Notes under the pieces: model-generated
Databases searched by the model: none
Told to the model about the DNA's origin: nothing
Seen by the model: only the letters and a program-made list of their open reading frames with translations
Part shown: positions 8,530 through 17,059 of the stretch, piece after piece
How the letters are laid out: every line of letters starts with the position of its first letter
Numbering within the stretch: position 1 is the stretch's first letter
From: Chitinophaga sancti
GTDB lineage: Bacteria > Bacteroidota > Bacteroidia > Chitinophagales > Chitinophagaceae
Assembly (NCBI RefSeq): GCF_034424315.1
Contig: NZ_CP139972.1
Span: forward strand, 6,076,001-6,140,000
Length of the DNA stretch: 64,000 nt
Direction: 5' to 3'
Position numbers and translations under genes: made by a program

Positions 8530-11500
8530 ATGAGACGAAGTACTATGAGAGTGCTATTATGCTGTATTGCGTTCTTAGCTGTCACCACACAAACCCATGC
8601 AGGCGATTATGAGAAAGCCTGGGAAGCACTACACAAAAACGACAAAGTACATGCTTATGAATTGTTCCGGAAAACATTGAAGAGCGACCCGGCCCACAGG
8701 CAAAACGCTTATGCAGCCCTTATGCTGATGGAGAACTTTGATGGGCGTGGCGATTCTTTCCTGAGCAAATACCCGGCACCATTCACAACGATCACTGACC
8801 TGAACCCGTATACCTATGCGTTGTGGTTTTTAGGCGGTGTATTAGGAACCTACGACATTAAAAAAGGTCCGCAGCTGGATAACCTGAACACGGTGATCAG
8901 TGATCCCCGTTTCCATGGTTCCCTGCATGCTGCTGCAAAATATTTCAAGGGATTTCATTACTCGCAGAGCCGGCATGATGCGGAATCAAGAGATTTCTTT
9001 AACCAGATTGGTGCATTGGGCAACTGGCAGTTTGCCGGGCCATTTGACAACATCAGCGGCAGTGGTTTCAATAAAGACTACGGCCCTCTGAAAGAACCTG
9101 CTGCAGGCAAAGGATTTACCTCGTATAATAACACCCATATAGACTGGTTCAAAACAGTTGTAAATGAATATGATGGATGGATATTCGTAGAATCATTGTT
9201 CCCGGCGGCGAATGCTGTCGGTTATGCACAGACATTTGTAAATTCCCCGGTCGACCAGGATGCGATCCTTTGCCTGGGGGGTAAAGGAAGTCTGAAGGCA
9301 TGGATGAATGATAAATTGTTGATTGCAGAAGAAGAGGAGCTCGCTACTGAATTGGATAAATTCAATGTGCGTGTGCATCTGAAGAAGGGTTATAACCGGG
9401 TACTGGTGCAGGTTGGTTTTACTTCAGAAAGTTCATCGCCGAATTTTATCGTTCGCCTTACAGATGATAAATACGAACCATTAAAAGGAATTTCTGCTAC
9501 AGCAGATGTACAGGCTTATCCGGTGGATAAAAGCACGGATATGCCGGAACTGTTGCCACACTTTGCGGAGGCATATTTCAAAAAGCAGGTAGAGAAATAC
9601 CCGAATGACCCTATGAATGCTATTTTGCTGGCAAGGGTATACAACCGTAATGAGCAGTATGATAAATCAAAAGAAGTATTGTCCGGATGGTTTGAAAAGA
9701 ATCCCGGGGATCCGCTGCTGGCTTATCAATACCTGGATTGCCTTGGGGCCGCTTACGACAGAACCAATCTTTCTGCCATCGTAGAAATGCTGAAGCAAAC
9801 GGATCCTGAAAATACCTACATCATACAGGCACATGAAACAGAGCTGGAAAACGAGAAGAAATGGGCCGATGCACTGGAGGTAGTGAATAAGCTGGAATCC
9901 CGTGAAGGACAAAGCATCTGGACCATTTCTAAAAAGATATACCTGCATGCAAACCTCCAGCATATAGATAGCATGGTTACCCTGCTAAAGCAGGCATATG
10001 AATCATATCCTGATTCTTATGATATCACAGCGGGGATGTACCAGTACTACAAGCAGATGGTGAGAAATACTGCGGAAGCGCGGAAAACCCTGGAGCAATA
10101 TGCAGTTGGGCATTCCAATCTTCGCCTGCGTCAACAACTGGCTGACGATTATTTTGAGCAGAATGAACCGGAGAAAGGTTTAGCTACGTTGCGTGATATG
10201 ATAACATCTTCACCAGCCTATCTCTCAGTATATTCGCCCATTGTGAAGCATTTCTTTGCATCGCAGCAATATGATTCTGCTATTCACTACCTGGAAATTG
10301 AAAATGGCATCAGCCCTTATAGTGCCAGTCCACTGGGCTCCATAGCGGCCTGTTATCTGCAAAAAGGAGATAAGGAGAAAGCACTGGATTATTACAGACG
10401 CGCCCTCACGCTCAATTCAGCAGAAACGACTTACAGAGAAAAAATACGTGAGCTGCAAAATAAGCCGGATGTATTCAGTTATTTTCCGAAGACGGATTAT
10501 TACGCGGTGATCAACAAGGAGCTGAAAGCTCCGCAGGATACAACGAAGAGTTACTATTACATCTTTGACGAGGAGAATGTAGTACTATATGGTGAAGGTG
10601 CCAGTGAAAGGGTGATGAATGCTGCGATACACATTAACCGGAAAGATGCGATTGACCAGTGGAAAGAGCTGTCGATTCCTTATAACAGCACTTATTCTGA
10701 TCTGACCATCATCAAAGCAGAGGTATTGAAAGCGAATGGTACCAGGATTACTGCGGAGACTTACAACAATGATATCGTGTTTACCCGTCTCGAACCGGGA
10801 GATGTGATTTATTACAATTACAAGGTGAGCAATTATGGAATTGGTCGTTTAGGTCGTGAGTTCTGGGATAAATTTTACTTCCAGGCGTCTGTGCCTTCAA
10901 AGCTGGCGCGGTATAGTCTGATGGTAGCAGCTCCGCTCAGCATCAACTATGAAATGAAGAATGCGGATGATGTAAAACCTGTGGAAAGTGATCATGAAAA
11001 CTTCCACATGTATACCTGGGAAATGAAGAATTTGCCTGCATTCAAAGATGAATCTTATAGTCCTGCATTTGGAGACATTGGAAAGGTATTGCATGTATCG
11101 ACTGTGAAGTCATGGGATGTGATTGCAGAATGGTATAGTGATGTAACCCGTCAGCAATCCAGGGAGAGCTTTGATGTGTTGAAGACCCTGCAGCAGATCT
11201 TTCCTAACGGGGCTGCGGGCAAACTGAGTGATGATGAGAAGGCTAAACGGATCTACGACTATATAGAACAAAACATCAGTTATAGTTCAGTGGCATTCAG
11301 GCAGGGGGCGTATATCCCTCAGCGGGCGGGCAGGACATTGAATACCCGTTTGGGTGATTGTAAGGATGTGAGCACCCTTTTTGTAGCCCTGGCCCGAAAG
11401 GTGGGTTTGGATGCTAACCTGGTATTGGTAAGCACGCGTCAGAACGGGCAGCAGAGCATGGTACTGCCATCAATGGAGTTCAATCACTGTATAGCCAGGT

Positions 11501-12306
11501 TTAAGAATGGGGAAAACTACCGCTACCTGGAACTGACTGATAATCAATTGCCTTATCATGCATTACCCCAGAATGATGTGGGGGCGCAAATTCTGAATAT
11601 TCCTTTTAATTATGATACAAAGGAGTCAATTGGTTTGCTGAAGCCGGCAGACAAGTATGAAGTGATGCTGGATCGCCGGTCAAAGATCCAGGTAGGGGCA
11701 ACAGACCTGCACGTACAGACGACCCTGATAGTAACGGGTGAGCGGGCTGCCGGTACACGTGGCCGTTATATAGGCATGGATGAAGAAGAGACCAGGAAAG
11801 CCCTGCAACAGAATATCGGGGCTGGGTATAAGAACCCGGTCGAACTGGATAGCTTTAAGATGACAAATCTGGATAATCTGGCGGATTCTGTGCTGTTGAG
11901 TTCATCTTATACTGTTAAGAATGAGGTAATTGGGGTGGGAGACATGCATATGGTGAGGCCGACATTTACAGATGTGGTGGCTACCAGTGATGCGGTTAGC
12001 AATGAGGCGCGGAATTATCCGTTTGAGTACTGGCAGTATGAGAATGTGGATCATTATAACGTGGAGATAGAGATGGATCTGCCTGAGGGGAAGGTGTTCG
12101 ACCAGGTACCATCTGATGTGAAAGCTACGTTCAGGGACATGCGGTATGAGCTTACTTACCGGAAGGTGGGCCCAGGCAAACTGATCATAAACAGGCGCTT
12201 CCTGACGAATATCATCGACAACATACCGGCGTCAGAGGTGGCTCAGATGAAAGAATTTTTCAACTTGATAGTCAACGCAGAACAAAAATATATCTCCTTC
12301 AAATAG
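8530..12306 (+). CDS. Large secreted TPR / DUF3857 / transglutaminase-like protein
   Basis: About 1258 aa. ATG at 8530 (or 8545) gives a good signal peptide (MRVLLCCIAFLAV, ending THA). Residues about 25-650 contain TPR-type repeats (for example AACYLQKGDKEKALDYYRRA). Then follow a DUF3857 region and a transglutaminase-like core with RLGDCKDVSTLF (candidate nucleophile Cys about 944), and a beta-rich C-terminal tail. The family is widespread in Bacteroidota; its substrate is unknown. Transglutaminase-like folds of this type can be proteases or catalytically idle. It ends in a long-armed terminator that isolates it from the atp operon, and the expected atpI/atpZ-type genes are not found here. 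Confidence 0.85.
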   Translation: MRRSTMRVLLCCIAFLAVTTQTHAGDYEKAWEALHKNDKVHAYELFRKTLKSDPAHRQNAYAALMLMENFDGRGDSFLSKYPAPFTTITDLNPYTYALWFLGGVLGTYDIKKGPQLDNLNTVISDPRFHGSLHAAAKYFKGFHYSQSRHDAESRDFFNQIGALGNWQFAGPFDNISGSGFNKDYGPLKEPAAGKGFTSYNNTHIDWFKTVVNEYDGWIFVESLFPAANAVGYAQTFVNSPVDQDAILCLGGKGSLKAWMNDKLLIAEEEELATELDKFNVRVHLKKGYNRVLVQVGFTSESSSPNFIVRLTDDKYEPLKGISATADVQAYPVDKSTDMPELLPHFAEAYFKKQVEKYPNDPMNAILLARVYNRNEQYDKSKEVLSGWFEKNPGDPLLAYQYLDCLGAAYDRTNLSAIVEMLKQTDPENTYIIQAHETELENEKKWADALEVVNKLESREGQSIWTISKKIYLHANLQHIDSMVTLLKQAYESYPDSYDITAGMYQYYKQMVRNTAEARKTLEQYAVGHSNLRLRQQLADDYFEQNEPEKGLATLRDMITSSPAYLSVYSPIVKHFFASQQYDSAIHYLEIENGISPYSASPLGSIAACYLQKGDKEKALDYYRRALTLNSAETTYREKIRELQNKPDVFSYFPKTDYYAVINKELKAPQDTTKSYYYIFDEENVVLYGEGASERVMNAAIHINRKDAIDQWKELSIPYNSTYSDLTIIKAEVLKANGTRITAETYNNDIVFTRLEPGDVIYYNYKVSNYGIGRLGREFWDKFYFQASVPSKLARYSLMVAAPLSINYEMKNADDVKPVESDHENFHMYTWEMKNLPAFKDESYSPAFGDIGKVLHVSTVKSWDVIAEWYSDVTRQQSRESFDVLKTLQQIFPNGAAGKLSDDEKAKRIYDYIEQNISYSSVAFRQGAYIPQRAGRTLNTRLGDCKDVSTLFVALARKVGLDANLVLVSTRQNGQQSMVLPSMEFNHCIARFKNGENYRYLELTDNQLPYHALPQNDVGAQILNIPFNYDTKESIGLLKPADKYEVMLDRRSKIQVGATDLHVQTTLIVTGERAAGTRGRYIGMDEEETRKALQQNIGAGYKNPVELDSFKMTNLDNLADSVLLSSSYTVKNEVIGVGDMHMVRPTFTDVVATSDAVSNEARNYPFEYWQYENVDHYNVEIEMDLPEGKVFDQVPSDVKATFRDMRYELTYRKVGPGKLIINRRFLTNIIDNIPASEVAQMKEFFNLIVNAEQKYISFK

Positions 12307-12318
12307 GGTAAAAAAGGA

Positions 12319-12393
12319 TGACGAAAGTGGGATAAATAATGTGTTATTGCATTAATATGTAATATATCATTATTTATCCCACTTCGCTTTTTT
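12319..12393 (+). terminator. Long-armed terminator before the atp operon
   Basis: AGTGGGATAAATAATG (about 12325-12340) pairs exactly with CATTATTTATCCCACT (12368-12383), and the stem extends to CGAA/TTCG with one bulged A. GCTTTTTTC follows. The AT-rich loop is about 27 nt. Confidence 0.75.
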
Positions 12394-12425
12394 CATTGTC
12401 CTCTTTGTTTAATTATATTTCTGCC

Positions 12426-12433
12426 TATCTTTG
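12426..12433 (+). promoter_or_regulatory. -7 promoter box of the atp operon
   Basis: TATCTTTG, an exact TAnnTTTG match, 27 bp before the GTG at 12453. It excludes the more upstream TTG at 12396 as the translation start. Confidence 0.7.
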
Positions 12434-12452
12434 CGCAAAATTTCAGAAAGCG

Positions 12453-13583
12453 GTGATATCCTCCAAACTGTTTAAACTTAAGCTGGTAGCACTTATTGCA
12501 GTTTTCTGCATGAGTGGGTATAGTACGTTTGCAAACCCGACTGAGGGCGAGCCTCATGAAAAGAAAGGGTTTAATGCAAAAGAGGTCATCCTTGGCCACG
12601 TTAAGGATGCCCATGATTGGCATCTGTTGGACATTGCAGGCACTCCTGTAACGATCCCTTTACCTGTTATCATTTATAGCAAGGAAAGAGGCCTCTCCAC
12701 TTTCTCGAGCTCGCAATTCCACCACGGGCATGCTTCGCACGATGGTTATCGTCTGGTAACGGACCACTATCTGGAAGAAAAGGGGCTGAGTGCCACTAAG
12801 TATGTTCCGGGTAAGGTCATTGCTGTAGGGGCAGATGACATGCCGACAAATGAAGAGATCTATGATTGGTCAGTGACTAAGAACCTGGCTTCAATGCTGA
12901 TTGGTGCTGTGTTGCTGTTATGGATCATGTTAGGTGTAGCGAAAGCGTATACTAAAAGAGGTTCCAAACAAGCGCCTAAGGGTATGCAAAGCCTGCTGGA
13001 GCCTGTGATCATCTTTATGCGTGACGAGGTAGCTAAGCCAAATATCCCGGGAGCATATGAGCGGTATACGCCTTTCATTCTCACTATCTTCTTCTTTATT
13101 CTGATCAACAACCTGTTAGGTTTATTGCCGGGTGGTGCGAACGTAACCGGTAACCTGGCAGTAACGGCTGCGCTGGCACTGATTAGCTTCCTGGCTACGA
13201 TGTTCAGCTCTAACAGGCATTTCTGGGGGCACATTCTGAACCCTCCAGTTCCGGGATGGGTAAAGCCGATCCTGGTGCCAGTGGAAATCATCGGTATCTT
13301 CACTAAGCCGATATCCCTGATGATTCGTCTTTTTGCGAACATCCTGGCGGGTCACATCATCATCCTGAGCATTATTTCCCTGGTATTCATCTTCGGTTCA
13401 TTGCAGCCGATCGCTGGTTTCGGTTTTGCGCCGATCACGATCATCTTCAACATCGTAATGATGATGCTGGAATTGCTGGTAGCCTTTATCCAGGCTTTCA
13501 TCTTCGCTAACCTGACGGCTGTATTCATCGGTCAGGCAATGGAAGGCGGTCATGATGATCACCATGAAGCAAAACATCACTAA
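12453..13583 (+). CDS. atpB: ATP synthase F0 subunit a
   Basis: Membrane stator subunit forming the proton half-channels against the c-ring; 376 aa from the GTG at 12453. That start follows the promoter box and yields a cleavable-looking signal (MISSKLFKLKLVALIAVF, then SGYSTFA). A long periplasmic N-terminal extension (to about residue 145) is typical of Bacteroidota subunit a. The core has five or six helices and the key Arg in SLMIRLFANILAGH, followed by the conserved LVAFIQAFIFANLTAVFIG. The C-terminus is His/Asp-rich (GGHDDHHEAKHH). First gene of the operon; atpE follows after 39 bp. An internal ATG in FCMSGYS would destroy the signal and is less likely. Confidence 0.93.
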   Translation: MISSKLFKLKLVALIAVFCMSGYSTFANPTEGEPHEKKGFNAKEVILGHVKDAHDWHLLDIAGTPVTIPLPVIIYSKERGLSTFSSSQFHHGHASHDGYRLVTDHYLEEKGLSATKYVPGKVIAVGADDMPTNEEIYDWSVTKNLASMLIGAVLLLWIMLGVAKAYTKRGSKQAPKGMQSLLEPVIIFMRDEVAKPNIPGAYERYTPFILTIFFFILINNLLGLLPGGANVTGNLAVTAALALISFLATMFSSNRHFWGHILNPPVPGWVKPILVPVEIIGIFTKPISLMIRLFANILAGHIIILSIISLVFIFGSLQPIAGFGFAPITIIFNIVMMMLELLVAFIQAFIFANLTAVFIGQAMEGGHDDHHEAKHH

Positions 13584-13895
<312 letters not shown>

Positions 13896-13907
13896 GGCCA
13901 AAACTTA

Positions 13908-13963
13908 TTACTGCATCCGGCGCACAGGGCAATGGATGCAGTAATCTCTTCTTCCACGAAGAA
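13908..13963 (+). other. Hairpins between atpE and atpF
   Basis: TTACTGCATCC (13908-13918) and GGATGCAGTAA (13934-13944) form a perfect 11-bp stem with a 15-nt loop. A second small stem TTCTT/AAGAA follows at 13949-13963. There is no strong T-run, so partial termination or 3'-end protection of atpE mRNA is more likely than full termination. Confidence 0.55.
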
Positions 13964-14074
13964 AAAGGTTAGCTGATCTGGCAGTATACCGGTAAAAATG
14001 TTTGTGTATTGCATTGGTACACTGGCATCATCAGCAAAGAAAAAATAATGCGAACCAAATAAATTCTAATAATC

Positions 14075-14569
14075 ATGGATCTGTTGCAGCCCGCGTTAGG
14101 CTTGTTTACCTTCTCATTAATTATATTCCTCATTCTTTTCGTTATTCTGAAAAAGTTTGCATGGAAACCAATTCTCTCTACCTTGAAGGAAAGAGAAACC
14201 TCTATCGCTGACTCTATCGCAGCTGCTGAAAGAGTGAAAGAGGAAATGGCTCAGATGAAAGCGGAACATGAGCATGTACTGGCTGAAGCTAAAGCTGAAA
14301 GAAGTAAAATTCTGAAAGAAGCTAAAGACGCTAAGGATCAAATCATTGCAGAAGCTAAGACACAAGCTCAGGCTGAAGCTAAGAAGATCATCAGCGAAGC
14401 CTACACTGCTATCGACAACCAGAAAATGGCTGCCCTGACTGATGTTAAGAACCAGGTTGGTAAACTGGTAATTGAAGTAGCCGAGAAAGTGCTGCGTAAG
14501 GAACTGGCGGATAAAACCGCACAGGAAGGCTACATTAAAGAACTGGCAGGAGAAATTAAATTAAACTAA
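14075..14569 (+). CDS. atpF: ATP synthase F0 subunit b
   Basis: 164-aa peripheral-stalk subunit. One N-terminal transmembrane helix (about residues 5-28, PALGLFTFSLIIFLILFVI) is followed by KFAWKPIL, the usual b-subunit junction, and a long charged helix rich in Ala, Glu and Lys (EAKAERSKILKEAKDAKDQ) that forms the right-handed coiled coil to F1. Only one b gene is seen, so the stalk is probably a homodimer. The wide gaps on both sides (about 180 and 98 bp) contain hairpins. Confidence 0.95.
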   Translation: MDLLQPALGLFTFSLIIFLILFVILKKFAWKPILSTLKERETSIADSIAAAERVKEEMAQMKAEHEHVLAEAKAERSKILKEAKDAKDQIIAEAKTQAQAEAKKIISEAYTAIDNQKMAALTDVKNQVGKLVIEVAEKVLRKELADKTAQEGYIKELAGEIKLN

Positions 14570-14643
14570 GTGATGGCCTGATGTGCGGATGAAGGCTCAA
14601 GGGCTATCACCCGCACGTGTGTGTTCAGACATTCGCACATCAG
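14570..14643 (+). other. Competing hairpins between atpF and atpH
   Basis: CTGATGTGCG (14578-14587) pairs perfectly with CGCACATCAG (14634-14643). An alternative pairs GTGATGGCC (14570-14578) with GGGCTATCAC (14601-14610), and a third pairs GTGCGG (14583-14588) with CCGCAC (14611-14616). They share bases, so they cannot all form at once. Confidence 0.5.
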
Positions 14644-14667
14644 TTCATCTGCATAATCGCTATAAAT

Positions 14668-15228
14668 ATGCGGAATCCCCGTTTAGCATCCAGGTATGCA
14701 AAATCTTTGATAGATCTGTCCTCTGAAAAGGGGCAGCTGGAGGCTGTACAGGCAGATATGCTCTTCCTGCAGCAGCTTTCCAAGACAAATCCTGATGTGG
14801 TGAGTGTGCTGAAAAGCCCCATCATCAAGCCTGAGAAAAAACAGCAGATCCTTGCTGCTATCCTGAACAGCCGTGTGAGCGCTATCACTTCCGCTTTCGT
14901 GAAGTTGCTGGTGATCAAGGGCAGGGAAGGTAATCTGCCTGAGATCGCAGGTGAATACCTGCGTCAGTACAATACACTGAAGGGTATCAGCAAAGTGAGA
15001 ATCACTACCGCTGTACCAGTAGATGCAGGTGTACTGAACGTGATCAAACAAAAAGCAGAAGCAGGTTCTGACAAGAAGATCGAACTGGAAACAGCAGTAA
15101 ATGCTGAACTGATCGGTGGTTTTGTACTGGAAACTGAAGATAAGCTGTTTGATGCATCAGTGCTGCGTGACCTGAAGGATATCAGGAAGCAATTTGAGGG
15201 TAACGTATTCGTACCTGAACTAAAATAA
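14668..15228 (+). CDS. atpH: ATP synthase F1 subunit delta
   Basis: 186-aa OSCP/delta subunit connecting the b stalk to the top of F1. The ATG at 14668 gives MRNPRLASRYAKSLIDLS, the standard N-terminal helix of the family; more upstream in-frame starts lie in the hairpin region and are unlikely. The C-terminal half holds the usual motif ELIGGFVLETEDKLFDASV. It lies in order between atpF and atpA. Confidence 0.94.
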   Translation: MRNPRLASRYAKSLIDLSSEKGQLEAVQADMLFLQQLSKTNPDVVSVLKSPIIKPEKKQQILAAILNSRVSAITSAFVKLLVIKGREGNLPEIAGEYLRQYNTLKGISKVRITTAVPVDAGVLNVIKQKAEAGSDKKIELETAVNAELIGGFVLETEDKLFDASVLRDLKDIRKQFEGNVFVPELK

Positions 15229-15235
15229 TCAATTT

Positions 15236-15294
15236 ACAGCAGCCGCTGCGTACACGCAAAGCTGTTGTCGTTATACATCAATTTATTTAACGAC
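15236..15294 (+). other. Hairpins between atpH and atpA
   Basis: ACAGCAGC (15236-15243) pairs with GCTGTTGT (15261-15268) with an inner GCGT/ACGC stem. GTCGTTA (15267-15273) pairs with TAACGAC (15288-15294). The two stems overlap by two bases. Confidence 0.45.
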
Positions 15295-15315
15295 TCTTTC
15301 TAAAAGTATATCACT

Positions 15316-16893
15316 ATGGTGGAGATAAAACCAGATGAGATTTCGGCGATATTACGCCAGCAATTAAGCAACTTCAATGCTGCTGCGGACCTCGAAGAGG
15401 TAGGTACAGTATTGCAGGTGGGAGACGGTATCGCTCGTATTTATGGTTTGAATAACGTTCGTTCCGGTGAACTGGTAGAATTTGAAAATGGTGTTCAGGC
15501 TATCGCGCTGAACCTGGAAGAAGATAACGTGGGTGTGGTATTGATGGGTGACTCGGGAGAAATTAAAGAAGGTAACAAAGTACGTCGTACCGGTAAGATC
15601 GCCTCTATTAATGTAGGTGAGGGCATGGTAGGTCGTGTAGTAAATACCCTGGGTACCCCTATCGATGGTAAGGGCCCAATCACTGGCGAACTGTATGAAA
15701 TGCCACTGGAACGTAAAGCTCCGGGTGTATTGTTCCGTGAACCGGTAAAAGAACCACTGCAGACTGGTATCAAAGCGATCGATGCGATGATTCCTATTGG
15801 TCGTGGTCAGCGTGAGCTGGTAATCGGTGACCGTCAGACTGGTAAAACTGCCATCTGTATCGATACCATCATCAATCAGAAAGAATTTTACGATGCTGGC
15901 AAGCCAGTATATTGTATTTATGTAGCGATCGGTCAGAAAGCCTCTACAATCGCGGGTGTAATGAAAACCCTGCAGGATGCGGGTGCTTTGGCTTATACCA
16001 TTATCGTAGCTGCTTCTGCTGCTGATCCTGCTCCTTTACAGTTCTACGCTCCATTCGCTGGTGCGGCAATCGGTGAGTTCTTCCGCGATAGCGGTCGTCC
16101 GGCACTGATCGTATACGATGATCTGTCTAAACAGGCGGTTGCTTACCGTGAGGTGTCCCTGCTGCTGCGTCGTCCTCCTGGACGTGAAGCATATCCTGGT
16201 GACGTATTCTACCTGCATAGCCGTTTGCTCGAGCGTGCAGCGAAGATCATCAGTAAGGATGAAATCGCTCAGCAGATGAATGACCTGCCAGAATCAATCA
16301 GACACTTGGTAAAAGGTGGTGGTTCCCTGACAGCATTGCCAATCATCGAAACACAGGCTGCGGACGTATCTGCATACATCCCAACCAACGTAATCTCCAT
16401 CACTGACGGTCAGATCTTCCTGGAATCTAACCTGTTCAACGCGGGTATCCGTCCGGCTATCAACGTAGGTATCTCCGTAAGCCGTGTGGGTGGTAACGCT
16501 CAGATCAAATCCATGAAGAAGGTATCTGGTACCCTGAAACTGGACCAGGCACAATACCGTGAAATGGAAGCGTTCTCTAAATTCGGTGGTGACCTGGATG
16601 CTGCTACCAAGCAGGTACTTGATAAAGGTGCCCGCAACGTGGAAATCCTGAAACAACCTCAGTTCTCTCCGTACGCCGTAGAAAAACAGGTAGCTATGAT
16701 CTACCTGGGTACAAACGGTCTGCTGCGTGAAGTTCCAGTTAGAAACGTGAAGGCTTTCGAAGAAGCTTTCCTGAATGAAATGGAAGTTCGTCTGCCAGAA
16801 GTACTGGGCGAGTTCAAGAAAGGTAACCTGCCAGAAGATGGCCTGAAGAAAATGGTTGCTCTTGCCAGCGAACTGAAACCAAGATTTGCATAA
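15316..16893 (+). CDS. atpA: ATP synthase F1 subunit alpha
   Basis: 525-aa non-catalytic nucleotide-binding subunit. It has the N-terminal beta-barrel domain, Walker [10 protein letters not shown] (about 171-179), the family signature [14 protein letters not shown] with the arginine finger, and a C-terminal helical domain. Length is normal. It is the last atp gene here: a strong terminator follows within 30 bp and no gamma gene (atpG) is present, although atpG usually follows atpA. Beta and epsilon are also absent from the window, which is common in Bacteroidota where they form a separate operon. Confidence 0.97.
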   Translation: MVEIKPDEISAILRQQLSNFNAAADLEEVGTVLQVGDGIARIYGLNNVRSGELVEFENGVQAIALNLEEDNVGVVLMGDSGEIKEGNKVRRTGKIASINVGEGMVGRVVNTLGTPIDGKGPITGELYEMPLERKAPGVLFREPVKEPLQTGIKAIDAMIPIGRGQRELVIGDRQTGKTAICIDTIINQKEFYDAGKPVYCIYVAIGQKASTIAGVMKTLQDAGALAYTIIVAASAADPAPLQFYAPFAGAAIGEFFRDSGRPALIVYDDLSKQAVAYREVSLLLRRPPGREAYPGDVFYLHSRLLERAAKIISKDEIAQQMNDLPESIRHLVKGGGSLTALPIIETQAADVSAYIPTNVISITDGQIFLESNLFNAGIRPAINVGISVSRVGGNAQIKSMKKVSGTLKLDQAQYREMEAFSKFGGDLDAATKQVLDKGARNVEILKQPQFSPYAVEKQVAMIYLGTNGLLREVPVRNVKAFEEAFLNEMEVRLPEVLGEFKKGNLPEDGLKKMVALASELKPRFA

Positions 16894-16916
16894 GCCTATC
16901 AAGGTAAGTATATTAT

Positions 16917-16953
16917 GAGAAGCCTCTCCTTTATTGGAGGGGCTTCTCTTTTT
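16917..16953 (+). terminator. Terminator of the atp operon
   Basis: GAGAAGCCTCTCC (16917-16929) pairs with GGAGGGGCTTCTC (16936-16948) with one wobble, followed by TTTTT. Confidence 0.85.
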
Positions 16954-17031
16954 ACCGACCTTTCACCCACTTTTACCGGCAATACCCCCTACATTTGCCT
17001 TTTATGGATTGATTGCCCAGCGGCCCCCATG

Positions 17032-17039
17032 TAGCTTTG
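17032..17039 (+). promoter_or_regulatory. -7 promoter box of the TonB-dependent receptor
   Basis: TAGCTTTG, exact TAnnTTTG match, 28 bp before the ATG at 17060, with TTG words about 20 bp upstream as a possible -33 element. A second match, TACATTTG, lies at 16990-16997. Confidence 0.6.
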
Positions 17040-17059
17040 TTAAAAATTCAACGCCCCCT

